Shown here: positions 16,486 through 27,294 of the stretch, in pieces
Position numbering within the stretch: position 1 is the first letter of the stretch
Layout: the number at the start of each line of letters is the position of its first letter
DNA from: Stutzerimonas urumqiensis
GTDB lineage: Bacteria; Pseudomonadota; Gammaproteobacteria; Pseudomonadales; Pseudomonadaceae
Reading direction: 5' to 3'
DNA length: 64,000 bases
Assembly: GCF_003640395.1 (NCBI RefSeq)
Contig: NZ_RBZQ01000009.1
Location: forward strand, 1 to 64,000
The notes under the pieces: model-generated
Database searches by the model: none
Told to the model about the DNA's origin: nothing
The model's input: only the letters and a program-made list of their open reading frames with translations
Program-made: the position numbers and the translations under genes

Positions 16486-16513
16486 GGCGGGGCTTTTGCG
16501 CCCTGCCATTTTT
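16486..16513 (+). terminator. Attenuator-like hairpin before rpsL
   Basis: GGCGGGGC (16486-16493) pairs with GCCCTGCC (16500-16507) with one G-U around TTTTGC, followed by ATTTTTC. It lies between the candidate promoter and rpsL, so it may end rpoC read-through or attenuate the str transcript. Confidence 0.65.
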
Positions 16514-16547
16514 CGTTTGTGTCGAAAGACAACAGTGGAGCTAGTAG

Positions 16548-16919
16548 ATGGCAACGATTAACCAGCTGGTACGCCAGCCGCGCAAGCGCGTCGCTGAAAA
16601 AAGCGACGTGCCTGCGCTGCAGAACTGCCCGCAGCGCCGTGGGGTTTGCACCCGCGTGTATACCACCACGCCGAAGAAGCCGAACTCCGCACTGCGTAAG
16701 GTGTGCCGTGTTCGTCTTACCAACGGTTACGAAGTCGCTTCGTACATCGGTGGTGAGGGTCACAACTTGCAGGAGCACAGCGTGGTGCTGATTCGCGGCG
16801 GTCGTGTAAAGGACCTTCCGGGTGTGCGCTACCATACCGTCCGTGGTTCGCTGGATACTTCCGGCGTCAAGGATCGTAAGCAGGGTCGCTCCAAGTACGG
16901 CGCCAAGCGTCCGAAGTAA
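16548..16919 (+). CDS. rpsL: 30S ribosomal protein S12
   Basis: S12 lies at the decoding centre and controls accuracy. The 123-residue protein has the conserved [12 protein letters not shown] loop with Lys43 and the [13 protein letters not shown] loop with Lys88, both wild type, predicting no S12-based streptomycin resistance. It is the first gene of the str operon; rpsG follows after 99 bases that contain an imperfect GGTCGGA/TCCGGACTAACC inverted repeat. Confidence 0.98.
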   Translation: MATINQLVRQPRKRVAEKSDVPALQNCPQRRGVCTRVYTTTPKKPNSALRKVCRVRLTNGYEVASYIGGEGHNLQEHSVVLIRGGRVKDLPGVRYHTVRGSLDTSGVKDRKQGRSKYGAKRPK

Positions 16920-17018
16920 GCAGCAATTTTCATTTATCTGAGTCGATAAGAGTAAGGTCGGACGTAATGTGAGCGTTACCGTTCCGGACTAACCTGAAGA
17001 CCGTTTGAGGGCTTATCA

Positions 17019-17489
17019 ATGCCAAGACGTCGTGTAGCAGCCAAGCGTGAGATCCTAGACGATCCGAAATACGGAAGCCTGATCCTGGCCAAGTTCATGA
17101 ACCACGTAATGGAAAGCGGAAAGAAAGCCGTTGCCGAACGTATCGTTTATGGAGCTTTGGACAAGGTCAAGGAGCGCAAGAACAGCGACCCCCTGGAAAT
17201 CTTCGAAAAAGCACTCGACGCCATCGCTCCGCTGGTCGAAGTGAAGTCCCGCCGCGTGGGTGGCGCTACTTACCAGGTTCCAGTCGAAGTTCGTCCGTCC
17301 CGCCGTAATGCGCTGGCCATGCGCTGGCTGGTAGATGCCGCGCGTAAGCGTGGCGAGAAATCCATGGCGCTGCGCCTTGCCGGTGAGCTGCTGGATGCGT
17401 TTGAAGGTAAAGGCGCTGCTGTCAAGAAGCGCGAAGACGTGCATCGTATGGCTGAAGCCAACAAGGCCTTCTCGCACTATCGCTTCTAA
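17019..17489 (+). CDS. rpsG: 30S ribosomal protein S7
   Basis: S7 initiates assembly of the 30S head and contacts E-site tRNA; in enterobacteria it also represses str-operon translation. The 156-residue protein has the family length and the [14 protein letters not shown] beta-hairpin (about 76-91). fusA follows after 29 bases. Whether the structured rpsL-rpsG spacer acts as an S7 target cannot be told from sequence alone. Confidence 0.98.
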   Translation: MPRRRVAAKREILDDPKYGSLILAKFMNHVMESGKKAVAERIVYGALDKVKERKNSDPLEIFEKALDAIAPLVEVKSRRVGGATYQVPVEVRPSRRNALAMRWLVDAARKRGEKSMALRLAGELLDAFEGKGAAVKKREDVHRMAEANKAFSHYRF

Positions 17490-17518
17490 TCAAGCGCAAC
17501 TTATACGAGGACCTTATT

Positions 17519-19621
17519 GTGGCCCGTACTACCCCTATCAACCGTTACCGTAACATCGGTATCTGTGCCCACGTAGATGCGGGCAAGACCACCACGACGG
17601 AGCGGATTCTGTTCTACACCGGCCTCAGCCATAAGATGGGTGAGGTGCATGATGGCGCCGCAACGACTGACTGGATGGTTCAGGAGCAGGAGCGCGGTAT
17701 CACCATTACCTCGGCTGCGGTTACCACCTTCTGGCAAGGTTCGCGCGGACAGTATGACAAGTACCGCGTAAACGTCATCGACACGCCCGGGCATGTGGAC
17801 TTCACCATTGAGGTGGAGCGCTCCTTGCGCGTTCTCGACGGTGCCGTGGTGGTGTTCTGCGGTACCTCCGGTGTCGAGCCTCAGTCCGAGACCGTGTGGC
17901 GTCAGGCCAACAAGTACGGCGTGCCGCGCATTGTCTACGTGAACAAGATGGACCGTCAGGGCGCCAACTTCCTGCGTGTCGTCGGTCAAATCAAGCAGCG
18001 CCTTGGGCACACGCCGGTGCCGGTGCAGTTGGCTATTGGCGCCGAGGACAGCTTCGAAGGCCAGATCGATCTCCTCAAGATGAAGGCGATCTACTGGAAC
18101 GACGAAGACAAGGGTACCAGCTATCGCGAAGAGGAAATTCCAGCCGAGCTTTTGGCTCAGGCCGAGGAATATCGCTCCAACATGGTCGAGGCCGCTGCCG
18201 AAGCCAATGAAGAGCTGATGAACAAGTATCTCGAAGAGGGTGATCTGACCATCGAAGAGATCAAGGCGGGTCTGCGTCAGCGCACGATCGCCTGTGAAAT
18301 CGTTCCGGCAGTGTGCGGATCCTCGTTCAAGAACAAGGGCGTCCCCCTGGTTCTCGATGCGGTAATCGACTTCCTCCCGGCTCCGACCGAGATTCCTGCG
18401 ATTCAGGGCGTCAATCCGGACAACGAAGAGCAGGTCGATGAGCGCCATGCGAGCGACGATGAGCCGTTCTCGGCGTTGGCGTTCAAGATCGCTACTGACC
18501 CGTTCGTAGGTACGCTGACCTTCACTCGGGTCTATTCGGGTGTTCTTGCCTCTGGCGACTCGGTGATGAACTCGGTCAAGGGCAAGAAGGAGCGCGTAGG
18601 CCGGATGGTGCAAATGCACGCCAACCAGCGTGACGAGATCAAGGAATGCCGTGCCGGCGATATCGCCGCTCTGATTGGTATGAAGGACGTCACCACGGGC
18701 GATACCCTCTGCTCGATCGAAAAACCGATCATCCTTGAGCGGATGGATTTCCCGGAGCCGGTTATTTCGGTCGCTGTAGAGCCGAAGACCAAGGCGGACC
18801 AGGAGAAGATGGGCATCGCACTGGGCAAGCTGGCTCAGGAAGATCCCTCGTTCCGTGTCAAGACCGATGAAGAAACCGGTCAGACCATCATTTCCGGTAT
18901 GGGTGAGCTGCACCTCGATATTCTTGTCGATCGCATGAAGCGCGAGTTCAACGTCGAGGCCAATATCGGCAAGCCGCAGGTCGCGTACCGCGAGACGATC
19001 CGTAACAAGTGCGAGATCGAAGGCAAGTTCGTTCGCCAGTCGGGTGGTCGCGGCCAGTTCGGTCATTGCTGGATCCGCTTCGAGCCGGCTGACGAAGGCC
19101 AGGAAGGATTGATGTTCACCAATGAGGTTGTCGGTGGTGTGATTCCGAAGGAATACATTCCGGCTATCCAGAAGGGCATCGAAGAGCAGATGAAGAACGG
19201 TGTCGTGGCTGGCTACCCGTTGCTGGGTCTTAAGGCGGCAGTGTTCGACGGCTCTTACCATGACGTTGACTCCAACGAGATGGCGTTCAAGATCGCTGCC
19301 TCAATGGCCACCAAGCAGTTGTCCCAGAAGGGTGGGGCGGTCCTGCTCGAGCCGATCATGAAGGTCGAGGTGGTAACGCCTGAAGACTACATGGGGGATG
19401 TCATGGGCGACCTCAACCGTCGCCGCGGTCTGATCCAGGGTATGGAAGATACGGTGTCGGGCAAGGTCATCCGGGCGGAAGTCCCGCTGGGTGAGATGTT
19501 CGGTTACGCTACCGATGTTCGCTCCATGTCTCAGGGGCGCGCCAGTTACTCCATGGAGTTCTCGAAGTACTCGGAAGCGCCTGCCAACATTGCTGACGCT
19601 ATCATCAAAAAACAAGGTTGA
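17519..19621 (+). CDS. fusA: Elongation factor G
   Basis: EF-G drives ribosomal translocation and, with RRF, ribosome recycling. The 700-residue protein has the P-loop AHVDAGKTT (17-25), RGITITSA switch II-side motif, DTPGHVDFT and the [10 protein letters not shown] guanine-recognition motif, followed by domains II-V. The start is GTG 17519 after CGAGG. It lies between rpsG and the second tuf gene in the standard str order. Pseudomonads often carry a second EF-G elsewhere; this str-linked copy is the housekeeping one by position. Confidence 0.98.
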   Translation: MARTTPINRYRNIGICAHVDAGKTTTTERILFYTGLSHKMGEVHDGAATTDWMVQEQERGITITSAAVTTFWQGSRGQYDKYRVNVIDTPGHVDFTIEVERSLRVLDGAVVVFCGTSGVEPQSETVWRQANKYGVPRIVYVNKMDRQGANFLRVVGQIKQRLGHTPVPVQLAIGAEDSFEGQIDLLKMKAIYWNDEDKGTSYREEEIPAELLAQAEEYRSNMVEAAAEANEELMNKYLEEGDLTIEEIKAGLRQRTIACEIVPAVCGSSFKNKGVPLVLDAVIDFLPAPTEIPAIQGVNPDNEEQVDERHASDDEPFSALAFKIATDPFVGTLTFTRVYSGVLASGDSVMNSVKGKKERVGRMVQMHANQRDEIKECRAGDIAALIGMKDVTTGDTLCSIEKPIILERMDFPEPVISVAVEPKTKADQEKMGIALGKLAQEDPSFRVKTDEETGQTIISGMGELHLDILVDRMKREFNVEANIGKPQVAYRETIRNKCEIEGKFVRQSGGRGQFGHCWIRFEPADEGQEGLMFTNEVVGGVIPKEYIPAIQKGIEEQMKNGVVAGYPLLGLKAAVFDGSYHDVDSNEMAFKIAASMATKQLSQKGGAVLLEPIMKVEVVTPEDYMGDVMGDLNRRRGLIQGMEDTVSGKVIRAEVPLGEMFGYATDVRSMSQGRASYSMEFSKYSEAPANIADAIIKKQG

Positions 19622-19650
19622 TTCAGCCCCTTACATAAGAGGTTATTGTC

Positions 19651-20844
19651 GTGGCTAAGGAAAAATTCGAACGTAACAAACCGCACGTAAACGTTGGCAC
19701 CATCGGTCACGTTGACCATGGCAAGACGACGCTGACGGCGGCTCTGACCAAGGTGTGCGCTGATACCTGGGGTGGCTCTGCTCGTGACTTCTCGCAGATC
19801 GACAACGCTCCTGAAGAGAAGGCGCGCGGTATCACCATCAATACCTCGCACGTTGAGTACGATTCGGCGATCCGTCACTACGCTCACGTGGACTGCCCTG
19901 GTCACGCTGACTACGTCAAGAACATGATCACCGGTGCTGCGCAGATGGACGGCGCGATCCTGGTTTGCTCCGCTGCTGACGGCCCCATGCCGCAGACTCG
20001 CGAGCACATCCTGCTCTCCCGTCAGGTTGGTGTTCCTTACATTGTTGTGTTCCTGAACAAGGCCGACATGGTCGACGACGCCGAGCTGCTCGAGCTGGTC
20101 GAGATGGAAGTGCGTGACCTGCTGTCCACCTACGACTTCCCGGGCGACGACACTCCGATCGTCATCGGCTCTGCGCTGATGGCGCTGGAAGGCAAGGACG
20201 ACAACGAGATCGGCGTGTCCGCCGTTCGCAAGCTGGTCGAGACCCTGGACTCCTACATCCCTGAGCCGGTTCGCGCCATCGATCAGCCGTTCCTGATGCC
20301 GATCGAAGACGTATTCTCGATCTCCGGTCGTGGCACCGTGGTAACAGGCCGTGTCGAGCGCGGTATCGTCAAGGTGGGCGAGGAAGTCGAAATCGTCGGC
20401 ATTCGCGCGACCACCAAGACCACCTGCACCGGTGTTGAAATGTTCCGCAAGCTGCTCGACGAAGGTCGTGCGGGTGAGAACATTGGCGCACTGCTGCGTG
20501 GTACCAAGCGTGAAGACGTCGAGCGTGGCCAGGTTCTGGCCAAGCCGGGCACCATCAAGCCGCACACCAAGTTCGAAGCTGAAGTGTATGTGCTGTCCAA
20601 GGAAGAAGGTGGTCGTCACACCCCGTTCTTCAAGGGTTACCGCCCGCAGTTCTACTTCCGTACCACTGACGTGACCGGTAACTGCGAACTGCCGGAAGGC
20701 GTCGAGATGGTCATGCCGGGCGACAACATCAAGATGGTTGTCACCCTGATCGCTCCGATCGCCATGGAAGACGGTCTACGCTTCGCCATTCGCGAAGGTG
20801 GCCGTACCGTTGGCGCTGGCGTGGTTGCCAAGATCTTCGAATAA
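19651..20844 (+). CDS. tuf: Elongation factor Tu, second copy
   Basis: This gene encodes the same 397-residue EF-Tu as 3221-4414. It begins with GTG where the other begins with ATG, and it is transcribed after fusA across a 29-base gap with AAGAGG as ribosome-binding site. Nucleotide differences are few and synonymous, concentrated in the first half and the last 60 bases; the central 560 bases (20218-20777) are identical to the other copy. Duplicate tuf genes in proteobacteria are kept alike by gene conversion, which this pattern fits. A strong terminator follows. Confidence 0.98.
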   Translation: MAKEKFERNKPHVNVGTIGHVDHGKTTLTAALTKVCADTWGGSARDFSQIDNAPEEKARGITINTSHVEYDSAIRHYAHVDCPGHADYVKNMITGAAQMDGAILVCSAADGPMPQTREHILLSRQVGVPYIVVFLNKADMVDDAELLELVEMEVRDLLSTYDFPGDDTPIVIGSALMALEGKDDNEIGVSAVRKLVETLDSYIPEPVRAIDQPFLMPIEDVFSISGRGTVVTGRVERGIVKVGEEVEIVGIRATTKTTCTGVEMFRKLLDEGRAGENIGALLRGTKREDVERGQVLAKPGTIKPHTKFEAEVYVLSKEEGGRHTPFFKGYRPQFYFRTTDVTGNCELPEGVEMVMPGDNIKMVVTLIAPIAMEDGLRFAIREGGRTVGAGVVAKIFE

Positions 20845-20864
20845 GCCTCGCTTTTTCGATGACG

Positions 20865-20889
20865 AAAAGGGGCCGAAAGGCCCCTTTTT
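20865..20889 (+). terminator. str operon terminator
   Basis: AAAAGGGGCC (20865-20874) pairs with GGCCCCTTTT (20879-20888) around a GAAA tetraloop and ends in TTTTT. This is a strong intrinsic terminator directly after tuf. Confidence 0.93.
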
Positions 20890-20905
20890 CTATTGCCAAG
20901 CCGGT

Positions 20906-20934
20906 TTGACATGGGCTAGGCGCATCCGTACAAT
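20906..20934 (+). promoter_or_regulatory. S10 operon promoter
   Basis: A consensus -35 TTGACA (20906-20911), 17-base spacer and TACAAT (20929-20934) form a near-perfect sigma-70 promoter, followed by a G+C-rich start region. The leader to rpsJ is only about 55 bases, much shorter than the enterobacterial S10 leader controlled by L4. Confidence 0.88.
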
Positions 20935-20996
20935 TGCGCCTCCTTTTATCGGGCCTAACCGGCTTGGTAGGGTGCTACTTTGAGTCTGAGGTCAAA

Positions 20997-21308
20997 ATGC
21001 AGAACCAACAAATCCGTATTCGGTTGAAGGCTTTTGACCACCGCCTGATTGATCAATCAACCCAGGAAATCGTGGAAACCGCGAAGCGTACTGGTGCTCA
21101 GGTGCGTGGTCCGATTCCTCTGCCAACCCGCAAGGAGCGGTACACGGTGCTGGTCTCTCCGCACGTCAATAAAGACGCGCGCGACCAGTATGAAATTCGT
21201 ACCCACAAGCGTGTTCTGGACATTGTCCAGCCGACGGATAAAACCGTTGATGCGCTGATGAAGCTTGATCTTGCAGCTGGTGTGGAAGTGCAGATCAGCC
21301 TCGGCTAA
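20997..21308 (+). CDS. rpsJ: 30S ribosomal protein S10 / NusE
   Basis: S10 is a 30S head protein and, as NusE, a partner of NusB and NusG in antitermination. The 103-residue protein begins [15 protein letters not shown], the conserved N-terminus, so the start is ATG 20997 with GAGG upstream rather than the longer in-frame ATG at 20934, which overlaps the promoter -10. It is the first gene of the S10 cluster. Confidence 0.98.
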   Translation: MQNQQIRIRLKAFDHRLIDQSTQEIVETAKRTGAQVRGPIPLPTRKERYTVLVSPHVNKDARDQYEIRTHKRVLDIVQPTDKTVDALMKLDLAAGVEVQISLG

Positions 21309-21393
21309 AGCCGTCCGGTTTTAGTCCGTGTAACGCTCTGAAATGGGCGGCCATAGCGGGTGAAAGCCCCGTACACTCATGAGGTTTCACAAG

Positions 21394-22029
21394 ATGACTA
21401 TTGGTCTAGTCGGTCGTAAGTGCGGCATGACCCGCATTTTCACCGAAGAAGGTGTCTCCATTCCGGTAACGGTCATTGAGATCGAGCCGAATCGCGTCAC
21501 TCAATTCAAAAATGAAGAGAGCGATGGCTATCGCGCGGTCCAGGTGACCGTTGGCGAGCGCCGTGCTTCCCGCGTAACGAAGGCTCAGGCGGGTCACTTC
21601 GCCAAGGCGAACGTGCCTGCAGGTCGTTCGGTTCAGGAGTTTCGTCTGGAGGATGGTGAATACCAGCCCGGCGATCTCATCAGTGCCGAGCTGTTCGAGG
21701 CAGGTCAGTTGGTGGATGTCACTGGTCAGTCCAAAGGTAAGGGCTACGCCGGTACCATCAAGCGCTGGAACTTCCGCGGACAGGATAATACTCACGGTAA
21801 CTCTGTCTCTCACCGCGCACCTGGTTCCATCGGTCAGTGCCAGACTCCTGGCCGAGTGTTCAAGGGCAAAAAAATGTCCGGACATCTGGGTGCCGAGCGC
21901 GTAACCGTGCAGTCGCTTGAGGTCGTTCGTGTCGACGCTGAGCGGAATCTGCTGCTGGTTAAGGGCGCAGTCCCGGGTGCGACCGGTTCGGATGTCGTTG
22001 TGCGTCCGGCGGTCAAGGCTCGCGGTTAA
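21394..22029 (+). CDS. rplC: 50S ribosomal protein L3
   Basis: L3 is an early assembly protein whose extension reaches towards the peptidyl-transferase centre. The 211-residue protein has the conserved [14 protein letters not shown] loop, which contains the glutamine methylated by PrmB in studied bacteria. ATG 21394 is preferred over 21379 because GAGGT lies 8 bases upstream and [11 protein letters not shown] is the family N-terminus. rplD follows after 12 bases. Confidence 0.97.
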   Translation: MTIGLVGRKCGMTRIFTEEGVSIPVTVIEIEPNRVTQFKNEESDGYRAVQVTVGERRASRVTKAQAGHFAKANVPAGRSVQEFRLEDGEYQPGDLISAELFEAGQLVDVTGQSKGKGYAGTIKRWNFRGQDNTHGNSVSHRAPGSIGQCQTPGRVFKGKKMSGHLGAERVTVQSLEVVRVDAERNLLLVKGAVPGATGSDVVVRPAVKARG

Positions 22030-22041
22030 GGGGGATTTCAC

Positions 22042-22644
22042 ATGCAATTGAATGTTAATGGCGCTCAGGCCATCGAAGTCTCCGATCGCACCTTTGGTGG
22101 TGAATTCAACGAGACCCTGGTGCACCAGGCTGTCGTCGCCTACATGGCTGGCGGTCGTCAGGGCAGCAAGCAGCAGAAGAGTCGCTCCGACGTGTCAGGT
22201 GGCGGCAAGCGCCCATGGCGCCAGAAGGGCACTGGTCGTGCTCGTGCCGGTACGACGCGTGGTCCGATCTGGCGTGGCGGTGGCGTAACCTTCGCCGCGC
22301 GCCCGCAAAATCACGACCAGAAGCTGAACAAGAAGATGTATCGCGCTGCGATTCGCTCGATCCTGGGCGAGCTGGTGCGTTCAGAGCGTCTTGTTGTGGT
22401 CGAGGATTTCTCGGTCGATGCGCCTAAAACCAAGGCGCTTGCCTCCAAGTTGGGCGGTCTGGGGCTGAGCGATGTGCTCATCGTTTCGGATTCCGTTGAT
22501 CAAAATCTGTACCTGGCTGCACGTAACCTGCCAAACGTAGATGTGCGTGATGTCCAGGGCTCCGATCCGGTCAGTCTGATCGCCTATGACAAGGTGCTCA
22601 TCACCGTGTCGGCTGTGAAGAAATTCGAGGAGCTGCTGGGATGA
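22042..22644 (+). CDS. rplD: 50S ribosomal protein L4
   Basis: L4 lines the peptide exit tunnel and, in enterobacteria, represses the S10 operon. The 200-residue protein has the long loop with [18 protein letters not shown] (about 54-71), where macrolide-resistance changes occur; it looks wild type. Its stop overlaps the rplW start by 4 bases. The short S10 leader here makes classical L4 attenuation doubtful. Confidence 0.98.
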   Translation: MQLNVNGAQAIEVSDRTFGGEFNETLVHQAVVAYMAGGRQGSKQQKSRSDVSGGGKRPWRQKGTGRARAGTTRGPIWRGGGVTFAARPQNHDQKLNKKMYRAAIRSILGELVRSERLVVVEDFSVDAPKTKALASKLGGLGLSDVLIVSDSVDQNLYLAARNLPNVDVRDVQGSDPVSLIAYDKVLITVSAVKKFEELLG

Positions 22645-22940
22645 ACCAGGAACGCGTATTCAAAGTGCTGCTTGGTCCGCACATCTCCGAGAAAGCCACG
22701 CTGCTCGCTGATAGCAAAAAGCAGTTCGTATTCAAGGTTGCGACTGATGCAACCAAGCTGGAAATCAAGAAGGCCGTTGAAAGCCTGTTCGACGTAAAGG
22801 TCGCGACGGTCAATACCCTGAATGTTCAGGGCAAAACCAAGCGTACCGCTCGCGGACTGGGCAAGCGTAATGACTGGAAGAAGGCGTACATCGCCCTCCA
22901 GCCAGGCCAGGATCTCGATTTCACCAGCAGTGCTGAGTAA
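22641..22940 (+). CDS. rplW: 50S ribosomal protein L23
   Basis: L23 sits at the tunnel exit and docks trigger factor and the signal recognition particle. The 99-residue protein has the typical PHISEKA motif (about 13-19) and the flexible [12 protein letters not shown] loop. It is coupled to rplD through ATGA overlap and is followed by rplB after 14 bases. Confidence 0.98.
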   Translation: MNQERVFKVLLGPHISEKATLLADSKKQFVFKVATDATKLEIKKAVESLFDVKVATVNTLNVQGKTKRTARGLGKRNDWKKAYIALQPGQDLDFTSSAE

Positions 22941-22954
22941 GGAAGGGGTGCATC

Positions 22955-23776
22955 ATGGCAATCGTTAAGTGCAAACCGACTTCCGCAGGCCGCCGTTTTG
23001 TGGTCAAGGTGGTCAATCAGGAGCTGCATAAGGGCGCTCCTTACGCACCGCTGCTCGAGAAGAAGTCGAAGACCGGTGGCCGGAACAACAACGGCCGCAT
23101 TACCACTCGCCACGTGGGTGGTGGTCACAAGCAGCATTATCGCTTGGTCGATTTTCGCCGTAACAAGGATGGTATTCCTGCCATCGTTGAGCGCGTCGAG
23201 TACGACCCCAATCGTACCGCCCATATCGCGCTGCTGAAGTATGCCGATGGTGAGCGTCGCTACATCATTGCGCCCAAGGGTGTCAGTGCCGGTGATCAGC
23301 TGGTGTCTGGCATGGATGCGCCGATCAAGGCCGGTAACAGCCTTCCGCTGCGCAACATTCCGGTTGGTTCGACCATCCATGGCATTGAGCTGAAGCCAGG
23401 TAAAGGGGCTCAGTTGGCTCGCTCCGCAGGTGCTTCAGCTCAGCTGGTAGCGCGTGAAGGTGCATACGTAACCCTGCGTCTGCGTTCGGGCGAGATGCGC
23501 AAGGTCCTGGCCGAGTGCCGCGCGACCCTGGGCGAAGTCTCCAACTCCGAGCACAGTCTGCGTTCGCTGGGCAAGGCCGGTGCGAAGCGCTGGCGCGGTG
23601 TCCGCCCGACCGTTCGTGGTGTTGCCATGAACCCGGTCGACCACCCGCATGGTGGTGGTGAGGGTCGTACTTCCGGCGGCCGTCATCCGGTCTCGCCGTG
23701 GGGCTTCCCGACCAAGGGGGCGAAGACCCGTGCCAACAAGCGTACCGACAACATGATTGTCCGCCGTCGCAAGTAA
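22955..23776 (+). CDS. rplB: 50S ribosomal protein L2
   Basis: L2 is a universal protein needed for subunit joining and peptidyl-transferase activity. The 273-residue product contains the conserved [13 protein letters not shown] segment (about 224-236) with the critical histidine, and a long basic C-terminus. It lies in the standard S10 order, 16 bases before rpsS. Confidence 0.98.
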   Translation: MAIVKCKPTSAGRRFVVKVVNQELHKGAPYAPLLEKKSKTGGRNNNGRITTRHVGGGHKQHYRLVDFRRNKDGIPAIVERVEYDPNRTAHIALLKYADGERRYIIAPKGVSAGDQLVSGMDAPIKAGNSLPLRNIPVGSTIHGIELKPGKGAQLARSAGASAQLVAREGAYVTLRLRSGEMRKVLAECRATLGEVSNSEHSLRSLGKAGAKRWRGVRPTVRGVAMNPVDHPHGGGEGRTSGGRHPVSPWGFPTKGAKTRANKRTDNMIVRRRK

Positions 23777-23792
23777 CTAGAGGGATACGACT

Positions 23793-24068
23793 GTGCCGCG
23801 TTCTCTGAAAAAAGGTCCTTTTATCGATCTTCACCTACTGAAGAAGGTCGAGGCGGCGGTGGAAAAGAACGATCGCAAGCCGGTGAAAACCTGGTCGCGT
23901 CGCTCCATGATCCTGCCGCAAATGGTCGGTTTGACCATTGCTGTACACAACGGCCGTCAGCATGTCCCCGTTCTGGTGAGCGAAGACATGGTCGGTCACA
24001 AGCTCGGCGAGTTTGCCGCGACCCGCACCTACCGCGGTCACGTGGCAGACAAGAAAGGCAAGCGATAA
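23793..24068 (+). CDS. rpsS: 30S ribosomal protein S19
   Basis: S19 lies in the 30S head near S13. The 91-residue protein starts at GTG 23793 and begins with [15 protein letters not shown], the family N-terminus. The basic C-terminus ending ADKKGKR is typical. rplV follows after 13 bases. Confidence 0.98.
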
Positions 24069-24081
24069 GGGGTAAGGAAAG

Positions 24082-24414
24082 ATGGAAGTAGCCGCTAAGC
24101 TGTCGGGCGCTCGCATCTCCGCCCAGAAAGCCCGCCTGGTCGCCGACCAGATCCGCGGGAAGAAGGTGGGCGAGGCCCTCAACCTCCTGGCTTTCAGTAG
24201 CAAGAAAGCCGCGGAAATCATGAAAAAGGTGCTCGAGTCGGCTGTGGCCAATGCTGAGCATAACGAAGGCGCCGACGTTGATGACCTGAAGGTCTCCACC
24301 GTTTTCGTCAACGAAGGGCGTTCGCTTAAGCGCATCATGCCGCGAGCCAAAGGCCGCGCTGATCGCATCGTCAAGCGGTCTTGCCATATCACTGTCAAGG
24401 TTGCGGACAAGTAA
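24082..24414 (+). CDS. rplV: 50S ribosomal protein L22
   Basis: L22 has a globular surface domain and a beta-hairpin that reaches into the exit tunnel next to L4. The 110-residue protein is of standard length, with the hairpin around [17 protein letters not shown] (79-95). The hairpin shows no deletion of the kind that gives erythromycin resistance. rpsC follows after 13 bases. Confidence 0.98.
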
Positions 24415-24427
24415 CGGAGTCGATCAG

Positions 24428-25117
24428 ATGGGTCAGAAAGTACATCCCACTGGCATTCGCCTGGGAATCGTCAAGGAGCACACCTCCGTCTGGTACGCAG
24501 ACGGCCGTACGTATGCAGACTATCTGCTTGCAGACCTGAACGTGCGTGAGTACCTCCTCGACAAACTAAAAAACGCGTCCGTGAGCCGTATCGATATTCA
24601 TCGTCCAGCTCAAACCGCGCGCATCACCATCCATACCGCTCGTCCCGGCATCGTGATCGGCAAGAAGGGTGAGGATGTTGAGAAGCTGCGTCAGGACCTG
24701 ACCAAGAAAATGGGCGTGCCGGTGCACATCAACATCGAAGAGATCCGCAAGCCGGAACTCGATGCGATGCTGGTCGCACAGAGCGTCGCTCAGCAGCTGG
24801 AGCGTCGCGTTATGTTCCGTCGTGCGATGAAGCGCGCGGTACAGAATGCCATCCGTATCGGTGCCAAAGGTATCAAGATCCAGGTAAGCGGCCGTCTCGG
24901 CGGTGCCGAGATCGCCCGTACCGAGTGGTATCGCGAGGGTCGTGTGCCGCTGCACACCCTGCGCGCAGATATCGATTACGCCACCTACGAAGCGCACACC
25001 ACCTACGGTGTGATCGGCGTGAAGGTTTGGATCTTCAAGGGCGAGGTCATCGGTGGCCGCCATGAAGAGCTGAAGCCTCAGGCCCCAGCGCCTCGTAAAA
25101 AAGCTGCTGCCAAGTAA
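24428..25117 (+). CDS. rpsC: 30S ribosomal protein S3
   Basis: S3 forms part of the mRNA entry tunnel and has helicase-assisting residues. The 229-residue protein begins [14 protein letters not shown], so ATG 24428 is chosen over the upstream ATG at 24401. The KH-type RNA-binding [15 protein letters not shown] (about 76-90) and the basic C-terminal tail (APRKKAAAK) are visible. Confidence 0.98.
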   Translation: MGQKVHPTGIRLGIVKEHTSVWYADGRTYADYLLADLNVREYLLDKLKNASVSRIDIHRPAQTARITIHTARPGIVIGKKGEDVEKLRQDLTKKMGVPVHINIEEIRKPELDAMLVAQSVAQQLERRVMFRRAMKRAVQNAIRIGAKGIKIQVSGRLGGAEIARTEWYREGRVPLHTLRADIDYATYEAHTTYGVIGVKVWIFKGEVIGGRHEELKPQAPAPRKKAAAK

Positions 25118-25129
25118 GGGGTACGCCAA

Positions 25130-25543
25130 ATGTTGCAGCCAAAGCGTACAAAATTCCGCAAGCAGATGACCGGGCACAACCGTGGCCTGGCTCAGCGCGG
25201 TAGTAAGGTTAGCTTCGGCGAATTCGCGCTGAAGTCTGTTTCTCGCGGCCGCTTGACGGCACGCCAGATCGAAGCGGCGCGTCGAGCGCTGACCCGTCAC
25301 GTGAAGCGTGGCGGTAAGATCTGGATCCGCGTTTTCCCCGACAAGCCCGTCACCAAGAAGCCCCTCGAAGTTCGTATGGGTAAGGGCAAGGGTAACGTCG
25401 AGTACTGGGTAGCCCAGATTCAGCCGGGCAAGGTGCTCTACGAGATCGAGGGTGTTTCCGAAGAGTTGGCGCGCGAGGCGTTTGCCTTGGCGGCTGCGAA
25501 GCTGCCACTCGCCACCTCCTTTGTTAAGCGGACGGTGATGTGA
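25130..25543 (+). CDS. rplP: 50S ribosomal protein L16
   Basis: L16 organises the A-site region and the binding of 5S-associated elements. The 137-residue protein has [11 protein letters not shown] at the start and the RMGKGKG loop (about 81-87), the part near the arginine that is hydroxylated in some bacteria. The stop codon overlaps the rpmC ATG (TGATG), giving translational coupling. Confidence 0.98.
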   Translation: MLQPKRTKFRKQMTGHNRGLAQRGSKVSFGEFALKSVSRGRLTARQIEAARRALTRHVKRGGKIWIRVFPDKPVTKKPLEVRMGKGKGNVEYWVAQIQPGKVLYEIEGVSEELAREAFALAAAKLPLATSFVKRTVM

Positions 25544-25734
25544 TGAAAGCGAATGAACTTCGTGAGAAATCCGCCCAGGAGCTGAACGAGCAACTGCTCG
25601 GGCTGCTGCGCGATCAGTTCAATCTGCGTATGCAGAAAGCGACCGGCCAGTTGGGGCAGTCGCACCTGCTCTCGCAAGTCAAGCGCGACATCGCTCGTGT
25701 CAAGACTGTGCTCAACCAGCAGGCAGGTAAGTAA
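25543..25734 (+). CDS. rpmC: 50S ribosomal protein L29
   Basis: L29 is a small two-helix protein beside L23 at the tunnel exit. The 63-residue product starts [10 protein letters not shown], which fixes ATG 25543 in preference to a GTG three bases earlier. It is coupled to rplP and lies 2 bases before rpsQ. Confidence 0.97.
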   Translation: MKANELREKSAQELNEQLLGLLRDQFNLRMQKATGQLGQSHLLSQVKRDIARVKTVLNQQAGK

Positions 25735-25736
25735 TT

Positions 25737-26003
25737 ATGGCTGAAGCTCAGAAAACCGTCCGTACGCTGACCGGCCGCGTCGTCAGTGACAAAATGGACA
25801 AGACCATCACCGTTCTGATCGAGCGTCGAGTCAAGCACCCGATCTACGGCAAATACGTCAAGCGCTCGACAAAGCTCCATGCTCACGACGAGAGCAACCA
25901 GTGCAAGATCGGAGACAAAGTCACCATTCGGGAAACACGCCCGATGGCCAAGACCAAGTCCTGGATGCTGGTTGACGTCATCGAACGTGCCGTCGAAGTC
26001 TAA
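25737..26003 (+). CDS. rpsQ: 30S ribosomal protein S17
   Basis: S17 is a primary 16S-binding OB-fold protein. The 88-residue product contains the conserved [14 protein letters not shown] and the [14 protein letters not shown] segments. It is separated by 23 bases from rplN. Confidence 0.98.
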   Translation: MAEAQKTVRTLTGRVVSDKMDKTITVLIERRVKHPIYGKYVKRSTKLHAHDESNQCKIGDKVTIRETRPMAKTKSWMLVDVIERAVEV

Positions 26004-26026
26004 GGGCTAGGGGTCGGAGAACTTAT

Positions 26027-26395
26027 ATGATTCAGACTCAATCCATGCTCGACGTCGCCGATAACAGTGGCGCGCGTCGTGTGATGTGCATCAAGGTGCT
26101 CGGCGGTTCTCATCGCCGCTACGCCGGTATCGGCGACATCATCAAAGTGACCGTCAAGGAAGCGATTCCTCGTGGCAAGGTCAAGAAGGGCCAGGTCATG
26201 ACTGCGGTGGTCGTGCGTACCCGTCACGGTGTTCGTCGCCCTGATGGCTCGATCATCCGTTTCGATGGCAATGCCGCCGTGCTCCTGAACAACAAGCAGG
26301 AGCCGATCGGAACCCGTATCTTCGGGCCGGTGACTCGTGAACTTCGCTCCGAGCGATTCATGAAGATCGTCTCGCTCGCCCCTGAAGTGCTGTAA
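26027..26395 (+). CDS. rplN: 50S ribosomal protein L14
   Basis: L14 lies at the subunit interface and is the docking site of the silencing factor RsfS. The 122-residue protein shows [17 protein letters not shown] at the N-terminus and ends SLAPEVL as in the family. It opens the spc-type half of the cluster in enterobacteria, but here I see no promoter before it, so it probably belongs to the S10 transcript. Confidence 0.98.
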   Translation: MIQTQSMLDVADNSGARRVMCIKVLGGSHRRYAGIGDIIKVTVKEAIPRGKVKKGQVMTAVVVRTRHGVRRPDGSIIRFDGNAAVLLNNKQEPIGTRIFGPVTRELRSERFMKIVSLAPEVL

Positions 26396-26407
26396 GGAGT
26401 AGCCGTC

Positions 26408-26722
26408 ATGCAAAAGATTCGTCGTGATGACGAGATCATCGTGATTGCCGGCAAAGACAAGGGCAAGCGCGGTAAGGTGCTCAAGGTTTTGGCTGACGAT
26501 CGACTGATCGTCGGCGGTGTGAACTTGATCAAGCGCCACACCAAGCCCAACCCAATGGCCGGTGTTCAGGGTGGCATCGTCGAAAAAGAGGCGCCATTGC
26601 ACGTCTCTAACGTCGCCATTTTCAATGGTGAGACCAACAAAGCAGATCGCGTGGGTTTCAAGGTTGAGGACGGCAAGAAAATTCGCGTCTTCAAGTCGAC
26701 CCAGAAAGCGGTCGATGCTTGA
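26408..26722 (+). CDS. rplX: 50S ribosomal protein L24
   Basis: L24 starts 50S assembly. The 104-residue protein has a KOW motif near the N-terminus ([19 protein letters not shown], about 4-22). Spacing is 12 bases from rplN and 19 to rplE. Confidence 0.98.
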   Translation: MQKIRRDDEIIVIAGKDKGKRGKVLKVLADDRLIVGGVNLIKRHTKPNPMAGVQGGIVEKEAPLHVSNVAIFNGETNKADRVGFKVEDGKKIRVFKSTQKAVDA

Positions 26723-26741
26723 GCACTGCTAGGTAGATACC

Positions 26742-27281
26742 ATGGCACGACTTAAAGAGATTTACCGGAAAGACATCGCGCCCAAGCTGAAGGAAGAGCT
26801 GAAGCTGGCCAACGTGATGGAAGTTCCGCGCGTTACCAAAATCACCCTGAACATGGGTCTTGGCGAAGCGGTGGGTGACAAGAAGGTCATCGAAAACGCA
26901 GTGGCCGACCTTGAGAAGATCACCGGACAGAAGCCGATCGTGACTTACGCTCGCAAGTCGATTGCTGGCTTTAAGATTCGTGAAGGCTGGCCGATCGGTG
27001 TCAAGGTCACGTTGCGTCGCGATCGCATGTATGAGTTCCTGGATCGTTTGCTGTCAATCTCCCTGCCGCGGGTTCGTGACTTCCGCGGGCTGAATGCCAA
27101 GTCCTTTGATGGCCGCGGTAACTACAGCATGGGTGTAAAAGAGCAGATCATTTTCCCGGAAATCGATTACGACAAGATCGATGCGCTGCGCGGTCTGGAT
27201 ATTACGCTGACCACTACTGCTCGGACGGATGATGAAGGTCGCGCATTGCTGCGTGCTTTCAACTTCCCGTTCCGTACCTGA
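26742..27281 (+). CDS. rplE: 50S ribosomal protein L5
   Basis: L5 binds 5S rRNA and contacts P-site tRNA and S13. The 179-residue product carries the conserved TLNMGLGEA (about 32-40), [12 protein letters not shown] and [10 protein letters not shown] motifs. It lies 13 bases before rpsN. Confidence 0.98.
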   Translation: MARLKEIYRKDIAPKLKEELKLANVMEVPRVTKITLNMGLGEAVGDKKVIENAVADLEKITGQKPIVTYARKSIAGFKIREGWPIGVKVTLRRDRMYEFLDRLLSISLPRVRDFRGLNAKSFDGRGNYSMGVKEQIIFPEIDYDKIDALRGLDITLTTTARTDDEGRALLRAFNFPFRT

Positions 27282-27294
27282 TTGGAGTAAGTCC

